From Trinickia symbiotica (lineage in GTDB: Bacteria > Pseudomonadota > Gammaproteobacteria > Burkholderiales > Burkholderiaceae), in assembly GCF_002934455.1 (NCBI RefSeq), contig NZ_PTIR01000008.1, positions 1 to 64,000 of the forward strand: a stretch of 64,000 nt of DNA, read 5' to 3'. The notes under the pieces were generated by a model. It did no database searches, had not been told where the DNA came from, and was given only the letters and a program-made list of their open reading frames with translations. Positions within the stretch are counted from its first letter, which is position 1. Each line of letters opens with the position of its first letter. A program made the translations under genes and the position numbers. Below, piece by piece: positions 35,934 to 45,017 of the stretch.

Positions 35934-37496
35934 ATGTTTAGACGTCTCTCCATTTCCGCGCGTCTGTGGCTGACGATGGCCCTGCTCGGCGCGATGCTCA
36001 TAGCGATCGGAGTGCTCGGCGTATACGGCACGAGACGCTCCGACCAAGATCTCAATTTCGCTTACTCGAATCAGCTCAGCGCGGCGATTGCGATCGGCAA
36101 GGCCAACCTGAACCTGACGATCGTGCGAACCACGCTCGATCGCGTCTTGCTTCATCCCGACGCGCCCGATACGGCGAGCCTGATTGACAAGGCCCTCAAC
36201 TATCTTTCGATCTCGAATCGCGCGTGGAACGAGTACGCTTCGCAACCGCATAGCGCCGACGAGCAGGCGCTGGCCGATACGGTCGGCACCGCCCGTTCGG
36301 CGCTGATCGACAAGGCGATCCTGCCGATGATCGATGCGATGAGGAAAGGAGACCACGCGAGCGCGGACGACATCGCGATGAAGGGCGTGCCGCCGCTGTC
36401 GGTCGCATTGACCAAAAGCTCCGACGCGCTCGCTGCCTGGCAAAACCAGCACGGCAATGAAGCATTCACGGCGGCAAAGGTGCGTTCAGGGGCGGTTCAG
36501 GGGATCGGCGGCGTGCTCCTCGCGGCGGGCCTCATCGTCTGCGCGATCTGCGCCGTGGCGCTCAACCGCTCGATCGCACGGCCGCTCGCGATTGTCCTTG
36601 CGCAAATGCAGCGAATCGCCGCGGGCGACCTGAGCGGGCGATTGGAGGTGCGATCCGATGATGAAATGGGGCAACTTGTCAAAGGCCTGATGGCGATGCA
36701 GACATCGTTGACCGAGACGGTCCGGCAAGTGACGCGCAGTGCCGAGTCGATCGCCGCGGCAACGAGGGAGATTGCCGCCGGCAACAGCGACCTGTCTCAG
36801 CGTACCGAAGAGCAGGCGGCATCGCTGCAGCAAACGGCGGCCAGCATGGAAGAGCTCACGGCGACGGTCAAGCACAACACCGACAATGCGATAACCGCGC
36901 AAACGTTGTCAGGCGGCGCAAACGATGTCGTGGTGCGCGGGGCCGCGGTGGTCGAAAGCGTCGTCGAAACGATGAACGGAATCGACGCGGCATCGAAGAA
37001 GATCGCCGACATCACGGGCGTGATCGAGGGCATCGCGTTTCAGACGAACATTCTGGCGTTGAACGCGGCAGTCGAAGCGGCGCGGGCCGGCGAGCAAGGC
37101 CGGGGTTTCGCCGTCGTGGCCGGCGAGGTTCGCTCGCTTGCTCAGCGGGCCGGTGCCGCCGCCAAGGAGATCAAGGAACTGATCGGCGATTCGGTGGCAC
37201 GCGTGGATGCCGGGGCCAAGCTCGTCGATACGGCGGGGCACACGATGCAGGAAATCAAGGAGGCGATCGCGAAGGTGGCATCGATCATGGACGAGATTGC
37301 GAGCGCATCGGGTCAGCAAAGCGACGGCATCGAGCAGGTCGGCATCGCCGTGTCGCAAATGGATCAGGTCTCGCAGCAGAATGCGGCGCTCGTCGAGGAG
37401 GCCGCTGCGGCGGCTGCGTCCCTCGACGATCAGGCTGCGTTGCTCAAGCGTGCAGTGGGGGTGTTTCGGTTGGAGAAGACGGCCGGCTTCGCATGA
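35934..37496 (+). CDS. Methyl-accepting chemotaxis protein (Tar-type)
   Basis: From ATG 35934 this 520-residue chemoreceptor has helix 1 ([22 protein letters not shown]), a periplasmic four-helix ligand domain (about 35-195), helix 2 ([20 protein letters not shown]), HAMP ([22 protein letters not shown]) and a signalling hairpin with the highly conserved [40 protein letters not shown]. The open frame runs to 35769, but only 35934 puts helix 1 at the N-terminus. It follows dctA in the same direction by 145 bases, suggesting taxis to the compound the operon takes up, an inference. Confidence 0.88.
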   Translation: MFRRLSISARLWLTMALLGAMLIAIGVLGVYGTRRSDQDLNFAYSNQLSAAIAIGKANLNLTIVRTTLDRVLLHPDAPDTASLIDKALNYLSISNRAWNEYASQPHSADEQALADTVGTARSALIDKAILPMIDAMRKGDHASADDIAMKGVPPLSVALTKSSDALAAWQNQHGNEAFTAAKVRSGAVQGIGGVLLAAGLIVCAICAVALNRSIARPLAIVLAQMQRIAAGDLSGRLEVRSDDEMGQLVKGLMAMQTSLTETVRQVTRSAESIAAATREIAAGNSDLSQRTEEQAASLQQTAASMEELTATVKHNTDNAITAQTLSGGANDVVVRGAAVVESVVETMNGIDAASKKIADITGVIEGIAFQTNILALNAAVEAARAGEQGRGFAVVAGEVRSLAQRAGAAAKEIKELIGDSVARVDAGAKLVDTAGHTMQEIKEAIAKVASIMDEIASASGQQSDGIEQVGIAVSQMDQVSQQNAALVEEAAAAAASLDDQAALLKRAVGVFRLEKTAGFA

Positions 37497-37664
37497 AACC
37501 GCTATCGCCGGCATCGATCGGTCCAGCCGTTGTATTGCCGGGTTCGCTGCGTTGACGCGCAACTTCTGCAACAATCGCATAGCTTCGCTGGGCTGACGTC
37601 TATCCACTCGCTCATCGAAAGCTTTTCCGGAACGCACCCAGCCGCTTCGCCCTGACGAGGCTCG

Positions 37665-39116
37665 TTGTCAAACGCGCCCTCGTCGCGCCAAACCGTCCGC
37701 GAGCTAGCCTTGTCCGACACACCGACCACCGACGCTGCCACGTCCGAAATCGATGCACCGATATCGGGCAAAAGCCGCTGGGGTATGGCAGCGATCCAGT
37801 TGACCGTTGCGCTTGCAACGATCGACACGGCAATCGCGAACACAGCCTTGCCCGCGATCGCCTCCGATCTTCATGCCACGCCGGCGGCCTCGGTGTGGAT
37901 CATCAATGCGTATCAACTCGCGCTCGTCGCGACGATGCTCCCCCTCGCCGCGCTCGGTGAAATCATCGGGCATCGCCGCGTCTACCTCAGCGGCATCGTC
38001 GTATTCACCGCCTCGTCGCTCGCCTGCGCCCTGGTCTCCACGCTGCCGATGCTGACGGCTGCCCGGATCGTGCAAGGTCTGGGCGCCAGCGCGATCATGA
38101 GCGTCAACGCCGCGCTGATTGGCTGTCTCTACCCGCCGAGCCGCCTGGGCCGAGGGATGGGCATGAACGCGTTCACGGTCGGCGTGTCGTTCGCGGTCGG
38201 CCCGACGGTCGCGTCGATGATTCTCTCGGTGGCCTCATGGCCGTGGCTGTTCGCGGTCAACGTGCCGCTCGGTATCGCCGCGCTCGCCTTGGCGCTGCCT
38301 GCGTTGCCGCGGACGAAGCGCGGCAAGCATGCGTTCGATCCGGTGGCCGGCGTGTTCAACGTCGTCGCATTTTCATCGTTGATATTCGCCCTCGGCGAAG
38401 CGGCGCATCGTGAGCCCACGTCGCGCGTGCTGGTCGCCGCCGCGATCGCCGTGATTTTCGGTGTGCTGCTCGTGCGCCGGGAGGCCGGTCACCCGGCGCC
38501 GATGCTTCCGGTCGACCTCTTCAAGCGGCCCGTCTTCGCGCTTTCCATCGTGACGGCGATCTGCTCGTTTGCCGCACAGGGCCTCGCGTTCGTCTCGCTG
38601 CCGTTCTTCTTCGAGGACATCCTCCACCGCAGCCAGGTTGAAACGGGCTTCCTGATGACGCCGTGGCCCGTCGTCGTCGCGCTCGCCGCACCGATCGCCG
38701 GACGCCTTTCCGATCGCTACCCTCCCGGCTTGCTCGGTGCGATCGGGCTCGCCATTCTCGGTGTCGGCATGGCGTCGCTTGCGCTGCTGCCCGCCTATCC
38801 CTCCGTTCACGCGATTGCGTGGCGGATGGCCCTATGCGGTGCCGGATTCGGCTTTTTCCAATCGCCGAACCTGAAAGCAATCATGTCGAGCGCGCCGCCC
38901 GAGCGCAGGGGAGGCGCGAGCGGTATGATCGGCACGGGCCGGCTGCTCGGGCAGACCACGGGCGCCGCGCTGGTGGCGCTTTGCTTTGGTATCGCGGGCC
39001 GCCATGGACCGACGCTCGCGCTGGCGACCGGTGCGGTGTTCTCGGGCGCGGCCAGTATCGCCAGCGGACTGCGGCTCTTTGCGCCATCGCACCGCGCGGG
39101 AGCCGCGGTGCGCTAA
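37665..39116 (+). CDS. MFS multidrug exporter, DHA2 (14-helix) family
   Basis: This 483-residue membrane protein has the DHA2 start pattern AAIQLTVALATIDTAIANTALPAIASDL. Motif A-like LGEIIGHRRVYLSG, motif C-like GVSFAVGPTVASMILSVASWPWLFAVNVPLGI and about 14 helices follow. TTG 37665 is taken as the start; TTG 37710 is an alternative, and no ATG precedes the first helix. A drug or organic acid efflux role is likely. It ends next to a convergent GNAT gene. Confidence 0.82.
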   Translation: MSNAPSSRQTVRELALSDTPTTDAATSEIDAPISGKSRWGMAAIQLTVALATIDTAIANTALPAIASDLHATPAASVWIINAYQLALVATMLPLAALGEIIGHRRVYLSGIVVFTASSLACALVSTLPMLTAARIVQGLGASAIMSVNAALIGCLYPPSRLGRGMGMNAFTVGVSFAVGPTVASMILSVASWPWLFAVNVPLGIAALALALPALPRTKRGKHAFDPVAGVFNVVAFSSLIFALGEAAHREPTSRVLVAAAIAVIFGVLLVRREAGHPAPMLPVDLFKRPVFALSIVTAICSFAAQGLAFVSLPFFFEDILHRSQVETGFLMTPWPVVVALAAPIAGRLSDRYPPGLLGAIGLAILGVGMASLALLPAYPSVHAIAWRMALCGAGFGFFQSPNLKAIMSSAPPERRGGASGMIGTGRLLGQTTGAALVALCFGIAGRHGPTLALATGAVFSGAASIASGLRLFAPSHRAGAAVR

Positions 39117-39644
39117 TCAGACGTGCTTGTAATAGAACGTCGTTGCGCAAAACGCGCCGTCCGGCATCAGTGCGTACTTCGGCACGACGCCGACGCGTTG
39201 CCAGCCGGCTCGTTGATACAGGCGTTCCGCGTCGCCGTCCGTTACGGTATCGAGCACCAGTACAGACTTGCCTTCCTCGCGCGCAGCGTCTTCGAGCGCG
39301 TGCATGAGGCGCTGCGCGATTGCCCGCCTGCGCGCCCTTCGATGCACGAGCATCTTCGCGACATCGGCCCGGTGCGGCTGGTTCTCGGGCTGAGCCAGAA
39401 CGAGTTGGACGGTACCGACGACATTTCTGTGTTCGTCTTCCGCGATCAGCAACGCGCGCTCGCCGCGCACGACACCTTCGGCAACATTGCGCCAGAACGC
39501 CAGTGCCGTCTCCCGTGTAATAGGCAGCATGAAGCTGACCGATGCGCCACCCTCGACGCAGTCGATCAGCACATCGGCCAGCGCTTCAACATAGTCCGAT
39601 GCCTCGTTCGCCTGAACACGCCTGATCGTCACCTCGTCGCTCAT
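39117..39644 (-). CDS. GNAT-family N-acetyltransferase
   Basis: This 175-residue protein has the acetyl-CoA-binding core: VVGTVQLVL, then VHRRARRRAIAQRLMHALEDAAREEG (motif A region, basic rather than the usual Q/RxxGxG/A), LVLDTVTDGDAERLYQRAGWQRVGVVPKYALMPDG. This last stretch is typical of antibiotic- or small-molecule-acetylating GNATs. The substrate is unknown. It is convergent with the MFS exporter, with no gap between stop codons. Confidence 0.82.
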   Translation of the reverse strand: MSDEVTIRRVQANEASDYVEALADVLIDCVEGGASVSFMLPITRETALAFWRNVAEGVVRGERALLIAEDEHRNVVGTVQLVLAQPENQPHRADVAKMLVHRRARRRAIAQRLMHALEDAAREEGKSVLVLDTVTDGDAERLYQRAGWQRVGVVPKYALMPDGAFCATTFYYKHV

Positions 39645-39801
39645 TTTTCTTCCGGATTCGTTGAATGGGGGACCTCGTCAGCGCCACGAACAGCATGGCG
39701 GCTTCCGAGTGGGATTGCCAAAATCATGAGCCAGTCGATCGACTTCTCCAGGCGATCGCCCGGCTGCATGCAGCAGCATAAACGACCAAAATCGAGCCAC
39801 G

Positions 39802-39819
39802 TTGTAATCAAGTTGTAAA
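39802..39819 (+). promoter_or_regulatory. GTTGTAA direct repeat with 11-bp period
   Basis: GTTGTAA-tcaa-GTTGTAA (39802-39819) is upstream of the exported protein gene at 39891. Heptamers in direct repeat 11 bp apart are the usual form of OmpR/PhoB-family response-regulator sites. A -10-like sequence TATCAT lies near 39841. Confidence 0.4.
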
Positions 39820-39890
39820 GCGTGAGTATGGCGACTGCCCTATCATTGGCAGCACGGTTCCACGGCGTTCAATAAGAAGAGGGCCTTGAA

Positions 39891-40625
39891 ATGAAATCTC
39901 GGTTCATGAAGGTGACCCGCATAGGCGTCGCCAGCTTGATAGTATTGGCCGCGGCTTGCGGCGTCGCGCTGGCATTTGCGTTGCCCGCGGCCGCGGCAGC
40001 GGTGTGTCCTTCCTGCTATGGCTTCGAATATGTGGCCGAGCGCACGTTCGTCGAGAGCGGAGCGAGTCCCGAGGAGCGGGCGCGGCTCGTAGCTGTCGTG
40101 GCGGAAGGCCGGCAGCGTGTACAAAGCTTCTGGGGCAGGCTCGGCGCGGCTCCGAAAGTGCTGGTCTGCACGACCGAGAATTGCTTTCGACGTATCGGAG
40201 GCGGCCGTCGCCGGGGAATGTCGGTATTCGATCGCGTGGCGATCCTCTCGCCGCTCGGCAGCGATGCCGTCATTGCCGCGCATGAGCTCTCGATGAACGA
40301 GCTCAATCATCGCATCGGGGCGCTGGGCGTGCTGCGCGGTACCGTGCCGATCTGGTTCAACGAAGGCATCGCGATGTACGCGTCCGACGACCTGCGTTAT
40401 CTTGCGCCGCCCGGGGCGGGCGATCGCTGCCTCGTTCCGGCCGCGGAGCCGCTGCCCGTCGGCGTGTTCGAGTGGAATCGACGCGCGCTCAACGATAACC
40501 GGCTGTATGCGAAAGCCGCGTGCTCGACGAGCCGATGGATCTCGCTGCATGGCGGTCCGTCCGCGGCCGTCAGCCTGGTGTCGAAGGTATCGGCAGGTGC
40601 CGCGTTTCAAGAGGCGGCTCGCTGA
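39891..40625 (+). CDS. Exported protein with degenerate gluzincin metalloprotease motif
   Basis: This 244-residue protein has a signal peptide (ASLIVLAAACGVALAFALPAAAAA), so it is periplasmic or surface-exposed. Family members carry HExxH, with a Glu further on. Here the motif reads HELSM (H131, E132, M135), and the downstream Glu is in WFNEG (E158). The loss of the second zinc-ligand His suggests an inactive or altered enzyme. Two cysteine pairs (CPSC, CTTENC) could form disulphides. It probably has its own promoter, as no neighbour is in range. Confidence 0.7.
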   Translation: MKSRFMKVTRIGVASLIVLAAACGVALAFALPAAAAAVCPSCYGFEYVAERTFVESGASPEERARLVAVVAEGRQRVQSFWGRLGAAPKVLVCTTENCFRRIGGGRRRGMSVFDRVAILSPLGSDAVIAAHELSMNELNHRIGALGVLRGTVPIWFNEGIAMYASDDLRYLAPPGAGDRCLVPAAEPLPVGVFEWNRRALNDNRLYAKAACSTSRWISLHGGPSAAVSLVSKVSAGAAFQEAAR

Positions 40626-40939
40626 AAGGACAGAGCGGCCTGGCTTTGGAAACGCGGCGTAGCTATATCGACGCCCCGGGTGACCCGGGATGCTGTATGT
40701 TTACACAGCGTCCGCGTCCTCGAACGTTGCTTTTCGGACGTCGAATTCGGGGCCTGCCCCGATGCCGAGGTAAGATTAGCACTCCTATTGAACTCAGCCC
40801 CACCGTGCGGTCGTGCATTTCGCCTGACCTATTCGCGAGCGCATCGTCGGCGGCGAGTGGTCGGGAACGGGCCGCTGAACGGCTGGGCCGCGCGGGCACG
40901 CGCGAACCAGCCGCCGAACAGGACTAGTTTGGAGGTCAC
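40626..40939. other. Intergenic region upstream of hybrid kinase
   Basis: This stretch holds no supported gene. CCCGGG-TGA-CCCGGG at 40675-40689 may be a weak hairpin after the exported protein gene. The kinase gene has a good Shine-Dalgarno (GGAGG, 40931-40935). Confidence 0.55.
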
Positions 40940-43309
40940 GTGTCGCATTCGCCTCTTGGCATTCCGGCTGCAAGCGAGTGGCTTTCGATTTGGGAAAAGG
41001 CCACAATCGACTATTGCGTCGCCTTGCTGAGCCCCACGGGCATCGTGCTCACGTGGAACGTGGGCGGTGAGCACATTCATCGCTACCGGCCGGACGAAAT
41101 CATCGGCCGTCATTTTTCGGTCTTCTATACCCCCGACGATCGCGCCGCCGGGGTGCCGCAAGCGGTGCTCGTATCGGCGCTTGCCACGGGGCGCCACGAG
41201 CTCGAAGGCTGGCGACTGCGCAAGGACGGTTCGTCATTCTGGGCGAATGTCGTGCTGACGCGGCTCGACGATCGGGACGGCAAAACGATCGGCTTCGCCA
41301 AGGTGGTACGCGACGTGAGCGACAAGCGCGCCGCACATGAAGCCGTCGTCGAGAGCGAAAGGCGTTTCCGTCTGCTCGTGCAAGGCGTCACCGACTACGC
41401 GATCTTCATGCTGTCGCCCGAAGGGTATATCACGAACTGGAACCCGGGCGCTCGCCGCATCAAAGGCTACACCGCCGAGGAAATCATCGGCTCGCACTTT
41501 TCGCGCTTCTATACACCCGAGGACCGGGCAGCCGGCGTGCCGCAGCGGGGACTCGCAACCGCCGCGCGTGAGGGGCGTTTCGAAGCCGAAGGGTGGCGCG
41601 TGCGGCGCGACGGCAGCCGCTTCTTTGCTCATGTCATCATCGACGCGATTCGCAACGAGGACGGGGCGCTGCTCGGGTTCGCTAAGGTGACACGCGACAT
41701 CACGGAGCGGCGCAAAGCGGCCGAGCAGCTCGAGCAGACTCGGGCCCAGCTGTTTCAATCGCAAAAGATGGAGGCCATCGGCAAGCTGACCGGCGGCGTC
41801 GCGCATGACTTCAACAACGTGCTGCAAGTGATTCGAGGCAACCTCGAGCTGTTGCGCGCTGAGGCTGCGCGCGACGTGTCGGCTGCTCAACGCGTCGACA
41901 ACGCGCTCGAAGCGCTCGAGCGCGGCGCGAAGCTGGCGTCGCAACTGCTCGCGTTCGGTCGGCGGCAACCGTTACAGCCGACGGTAGTCAACTTGTCGCG
42001 CGTCATGGCCGGAATGGACGACATGCTGCGACACGCGCTCGGCGAGCCTGTCAAACTGGAGACCGTCGTTTCCGGTGGGCTGTGGAATACGTTCGTCGAT
42101 ACCCACCAGCTCGAGAACGTGATCCTCAATCTCGTCATCAATGCGCGCGATGCGATGCCGCAGGGCGGCCACCTCACGATCGAGCTTCTCAACGCCGTGC
42201 TCGACGATCGATATGTCGCGTCGACTTCGGACGTACCGGCGGGGCAGTATGTCATGGTCGCCGTGACCGATACGGGCACCGGCATGCCGGCCGATGTCGC
42301 CGAGCGCGCGTTCGATCCGTTTTTCACGACTAAGCCTGAAGGCAGCGGCAGCGGCCTCGGTCTGAGCATGGCGTATGGATTCGTCAAGCAAAGCGGCGGG
42401 CATATCAAGATCTATAGTGAAGTGGGCCATGGTACGACCGTCAAGCTCTATCTGCCGCGCTCGACTGACGCGGAAGAGGTGACCCAGCGGACGAGCGAAA
42501 TGGTCCCGCTGATGCTCGGCAATGAGACGGTGCTTGTCGTGGAGGACGATGACAAGGTGCGGGCGACCACCATCGAAATGCTGGCCGGGCTCGGCTACAA
42601 GGTGCTCCAGGCCAATAGTCCGGAGGCCGCGTTGACGATCATTAGCAGCGGTGTGTACGTCGACTTGTTGTTTACCGACGTCGTGATGCCGGGCCCGATG
42701 ACGAGTATGGAAATGGTCCGCCAGGCGCAGCTGCTGCGGCCCACTATGAAGGTACTGTTCACGTCGGGCTATACCCATAACTCGGTCGTTCACGGTGGGC
42801 GGCTGGATCGTGGCGTCGAGTTGCTATCCAAGCCGTATGGCCGCGAGGAGCTTTCGCACAAGATTCGCCAAGTGCTGGGCCGGCGCGGCACCCCCGACCT
42901 TGCGGCCGCGATCGAACCGATCGCTGCGGCTGCGGTGTCGACATCGTTGAGCCGTCCCGCGGCCGATTCGCTGCGCGTGCTCGTCGTCGACGACGAGCCC
43001 GGCTCGCTCGATGCCGTCGCCGAGATCTTGCGCCTGCTCGGGCATGACCCGCATAAAGCCGCCAGCGCGCGCGAGGCGCTCGATGCGATCGCCACGATGC
43101 ATTTCGATGCTTTGCTGGCGGACATCCGTTTGCCGGACATGTCGGGGATCGATCTCGCGAAAAGTGCCGCGAAATCAGCGAATGGCATGCGCATCGTGTT
43201 CGCTTCAGGCGACCCGATGTCGATCGATGGCGCCTCGCTGCCGTTCGAATGGCGTGCGATTCGCAAGCCGTTCAGCGTCGACGACCTGAAGCAAGCGTTG
43301 AGTGCGTGA
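40940..43309 (+). CDS. Hybrid sensor histidine kinase: PAS-PAS-HisKA-HATPase-REC-REC
   Basis: This 789-residue soluble kinase has no membrane segment. Two PAS domains (about 10-130 and 135-255, each with SxFYTPEDRAAGVPQ-type repeats) precede an H-box GGVAHDFNNVLQ with H289. The ATPase has N box NLVINARDAM, DTGTGM and GSGSGLGLSM. Two receiver domains follow, with phosphoacceptors near D580 (FTDVVMPG) and D728 (LADIRLPD). The two PAS domains are similar to each other, suggesting internal duplication. No partner response regulator is adjacent. Signal type is unknown. Confidence 0.9.
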   Translation: MSHSPLGIPAASEWLSIWEKATIDYCVALLSPTGIVLTWNVGGEHIHRYRPDEIIGRHFSVFYTPDDRAAGVPQAVLVSALATGRHELEGWRLRKDGSSFWANVVLTRLDDRDGKTIGFAKVVRDVSDKRAAHEAVVESERRFRLLVQGVTDYAIFMLSPEGYITNWNPGARRIKGYTAEEIIGSHFSRFYTPEDRAAGVPQRGLATAAREGRFEAEGWRVRRDGSRFFAHVIIDAIRNEDGALLGFAKVTRDITERRKAAEQLEQTRAQLFQSQKMEAIGKLTGGVAHDFNNVLQVIRGNLELLRAEAARDVSAAQRVDNALEALERGAKLASQLLAFGRRQPLQPTVVNLSRVMAGMDDMLRHALGEPVKLETVVSGGLWNTFVDTHQLENVILNLVINARDAMPQGGHLTIELLNAVLDDRYVASTSDVPAGQYVMVAVTDTGTGMPADVAERAFDPFFTTKPEGSGSGLGLSMAYGFVKQSGGHIKIYSEVGHGTTVKLYLPRSTDAEEVTQRTSEMVPLMLGNETVLVVEDDDKVRATTIEMLAGLGYKVLQANSPEAALTIISSGVYVDLLFTDVVMPGPMTSMEMVRQAQLLRPTMKVLFTSGYTHNSVVHGGRLDRGVELLSKPYGREELSHKIRQVLGRRGTPDLAAAIEPIAAAAVSTSLSRPAADSLRVLVVDDEPGSLDAVAEILRLLGHDPHKAASAREALDAIATMHFDALLADIRLPDMSGIDLAKSAAKSANGMRIVFASGDPMSIDGASLPFEWRAIRKPFSVDDLKQALSA

Positions 43310-43319
43310 GCGCCTATCG

Positions 43320-44153
43320 TCAGTCCGGCGCCGCGCCCGTCAACTGCTGCTGGACATCGTGTGCGAGAGCGAGCAGGGCGTCGCGATCGATACCGCTCGA
43401 TACCGCATAGCCGAAAGCGCCGTCCACCCAATAGAAGACGTTCACCGGGCCATCGCGATAGAGCTTGAAGGCGGTCGTGTTCGGGCTGAGCGTTCTGCGC
43501 GAAATACATAGCGTCACGCGTTTGCCTTGCGCGTCGCGGTACATGAAGAGCGCCATCGTTCCGTGAACGTCGTGGAGCAGGCGTCCGCCCGTCAGCTCAT
43601 AGCCGCTACGCGAGAGCGCCGGCGGATGGATGTCGGTGCCCAGCTTGTTCGACAGCCACTGTACGAAATCCTGCTCGTGCTTCGCACCGAGTTCGGTGGG
43701 CCTATCGACCGCGGGCATGTAGACGACGTGGGCGATTGCCGCATTGCGCGCGAAGGCGTCCGCCGTATCGACGCTGACCGTGCGCGTACCTGAGCCGCTC
43801 CCGGGCTGACCGAATTGCGCGCGGCCAATCTGCATGCCGGCACCCATGCCGATGCCGATGCCGACGATGAGCGCGGCAGCGAGCCCGGCGTAACGCGGCC
43901 AATGTGGCCGGTTGGCGGCAGTGCGCCGCCGGCCGACCACATCGGGCCGAAGCCGCTTCGGGATCGGTTCGGCCAGCGTTCGATCGTAACGCTCATGCAA
44001 AGCGGCGTTGAGCGAAAAATAGTCGTTGATTTTTGCGGCGAGCGCCGGATCGCGCGCCATCGCGCGCTCGACTCGCTCGCGCGCGTCGGCTGGCAGCGTT
44101 CCGTCGACGTAGGCGTGAATATCATCTTCGCTGATGATCGATTTATCCGTCAT
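43320..44153 (-). CDS. Transmembrane anti-sigma factor
   Basis: This 277-residue protein has a cytosolic N-terminus (DDIHAYVDGTLPADARERVERAM) of the anti-sigma type, one membrane helix (YAGLAAALIVGIGIGMGAGMQ) and a periplasmic C-terminus (YMPAVDRPTELG..., LYRDGPVNVFYWVDGAFGYAVSS). No zinc HxxxCxxC motif is present. It overlaps the sigma factor gene by 4 bases (ATGA), the classic arrangement. It should hold the sigma factor at the membrane until an envelope signal is received. Confidence 0.85.
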   Translation of the reverse strand: MTDKSIISEDDIHAYVDGTLPADARERVERAMARDPALAAKINDYFSLNAALHERYDRTLAEPIPKRLRPDVVGRRRTAANRPHWPRYAGLAAALIVGIGIGMGAGMQIGRAQFGQPGSGSGTRTVSVDTADAFARNAAIAHVVYMPAVDRPTELGAKHEQDFVQWLSNKLGTDIHPPALSRSGYELTGGRLLHDVHGTMALFMYRDAQGKRVTLCISRRTLSPNTTAFKLYRDGPVNVFYWVDGAFGYAVSSGIDRDALLALAHDVQQQLTGAAPD

Positions 44154-44668
44154 CGCACCACCCTGAGCCTTTGGACGGGCTGCACGCCCGCCATCAGGTT
44201 TCTCAATCGCTCGCGGCCGCGCGAGAGTCGCGACATGACCGTTCCGATCGGAATGTCGAGCGCGAGCGCGACATCCGCATAGCTCATCTCCTCGAGACCG
44301 ATGAGCAGCACCACTTCACGCTGTTCGGCAGGCAGCCGCTGCAAGGCGAAGTCGAGGTCGCGCATTTCGAGGGAGCGCATCTGCCCGGCAGGCTGGGCAA
44401 ATTCCACTTCCGCGATGCCGTCGTCGTCGAACGATAAATGCGGGGCGCGTGCCGCCGCTCTGCGTAGTTGGTTGACGAAGACGTTGTGCATGATCGTGAA
44501 AAGCCAGGCGCGCAGGTCGGTACCCGCTTTGAATTGATGGAGGCGCGCGAGCGCACGCTCGAGCGTGTCTTGCACGAGATCGTCGGCGAGCTGGCGATTA
44601 TGAATGAGCGCTCTCGCGTACCGGCGCAGGCGCGGAATGTGGTCCATCAACTCATCGCGGGAGTCCAT
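44150..44668 (-). CDS. ECF-type RNA polymerase sigma factor
   Basis: This 172-residue protein holds sigma region 2 (HIPRLRRYARALIHNRQLADDLVQDTLERALARLHQF...LRAWLFTIMHNVFVNQLRRA) and region 4 (LPAEQREVVLLIGLEEMSYADVALALDIPIGTVMSRLSRGRERLRNL), the two-domain layout of group IV sigma factors. The partner anti-sigma gene is directly downstream. A candidate autoregulated promoter (CCGCGG-flanked GAATAAA) lies near 44748-44766. Confidence 0.92.
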   Translation of the reverse strand: MDSRDELMDHIPRLRRYARALIHNRQLADDLVQDTLERALARLHQFKAGTDLRAWLFTIMHNVFVNQLRRAAARAPHLSFDDDGIAEVEFAQPAGQMRSLEMRDLDFALQRLPAEQREVVLLIGLEEMSYADVALALDIPIGTVMSRLSRGRERLRNLMAGVQPVQRLRVVR

Positions 44669-45017
44669 TGGTCATACCAGTGCGCAATAGGCGATTCGAC
44701 AGGTGCCGGGCGCCCTCGACGCCCTCCGCGATGATAAACACCTGTCGCCGCGGTTTATTCCCGCGGGACGGGCCGCACCGATTCTGACCGGGCGCAGAGG
44801 AACAGGCATGAATAACAGACGATTGGGTATCGGATCGAGGCAACGGTGGGTCCATACTTTGCGCTCCGGTCGACCGTGCGTCGAAGGCTTAGTGCTGCTG
44901 CAACGTCCGACATTCGCTGTTGGCGAAAGGGGCAAGCAGGCATCGTGTTCCGTCCGCGAGATCGGCGCGCGGCGACGGCTAAATCTGGCACGAATGCGCA
45001 ATGGAGGGAGTTGAGTC
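44669..45017. other. Intergenic region between sigma factor and aldo/keto reductase genes
   Basis: No coding sequence is supported. On the minus strand GGGAATAAA, framed by CCGCGG at 44748-44753 and 44761-44766, is a candidate ECF promoter -35 region. A good Shine-Dalgarno (GGAGGGAG) precedes the reductase gene. Confidence 0.5.
44748..44766 (-). promoter_or_regulatory. Candidate ECF promoter element flanked by CCGCGG
   Basis: CCGCGG-TTTATTC-CCGCGG reads on the minus strand as GGGAATAAA upstream of the sigma gene, like the GGAAT-type -35 of ECF promoters. The flanking CCGCGG copies are self-complementary. It is about 90 bases before the sigma start. The -10 is not clear. Confidence 0.35.

Noticed and set aside
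44703-45014. 103-residue frame between sigma and reductase genes
   Set aside because: Arg-rich, without start signal, and overlapping probable promoters.
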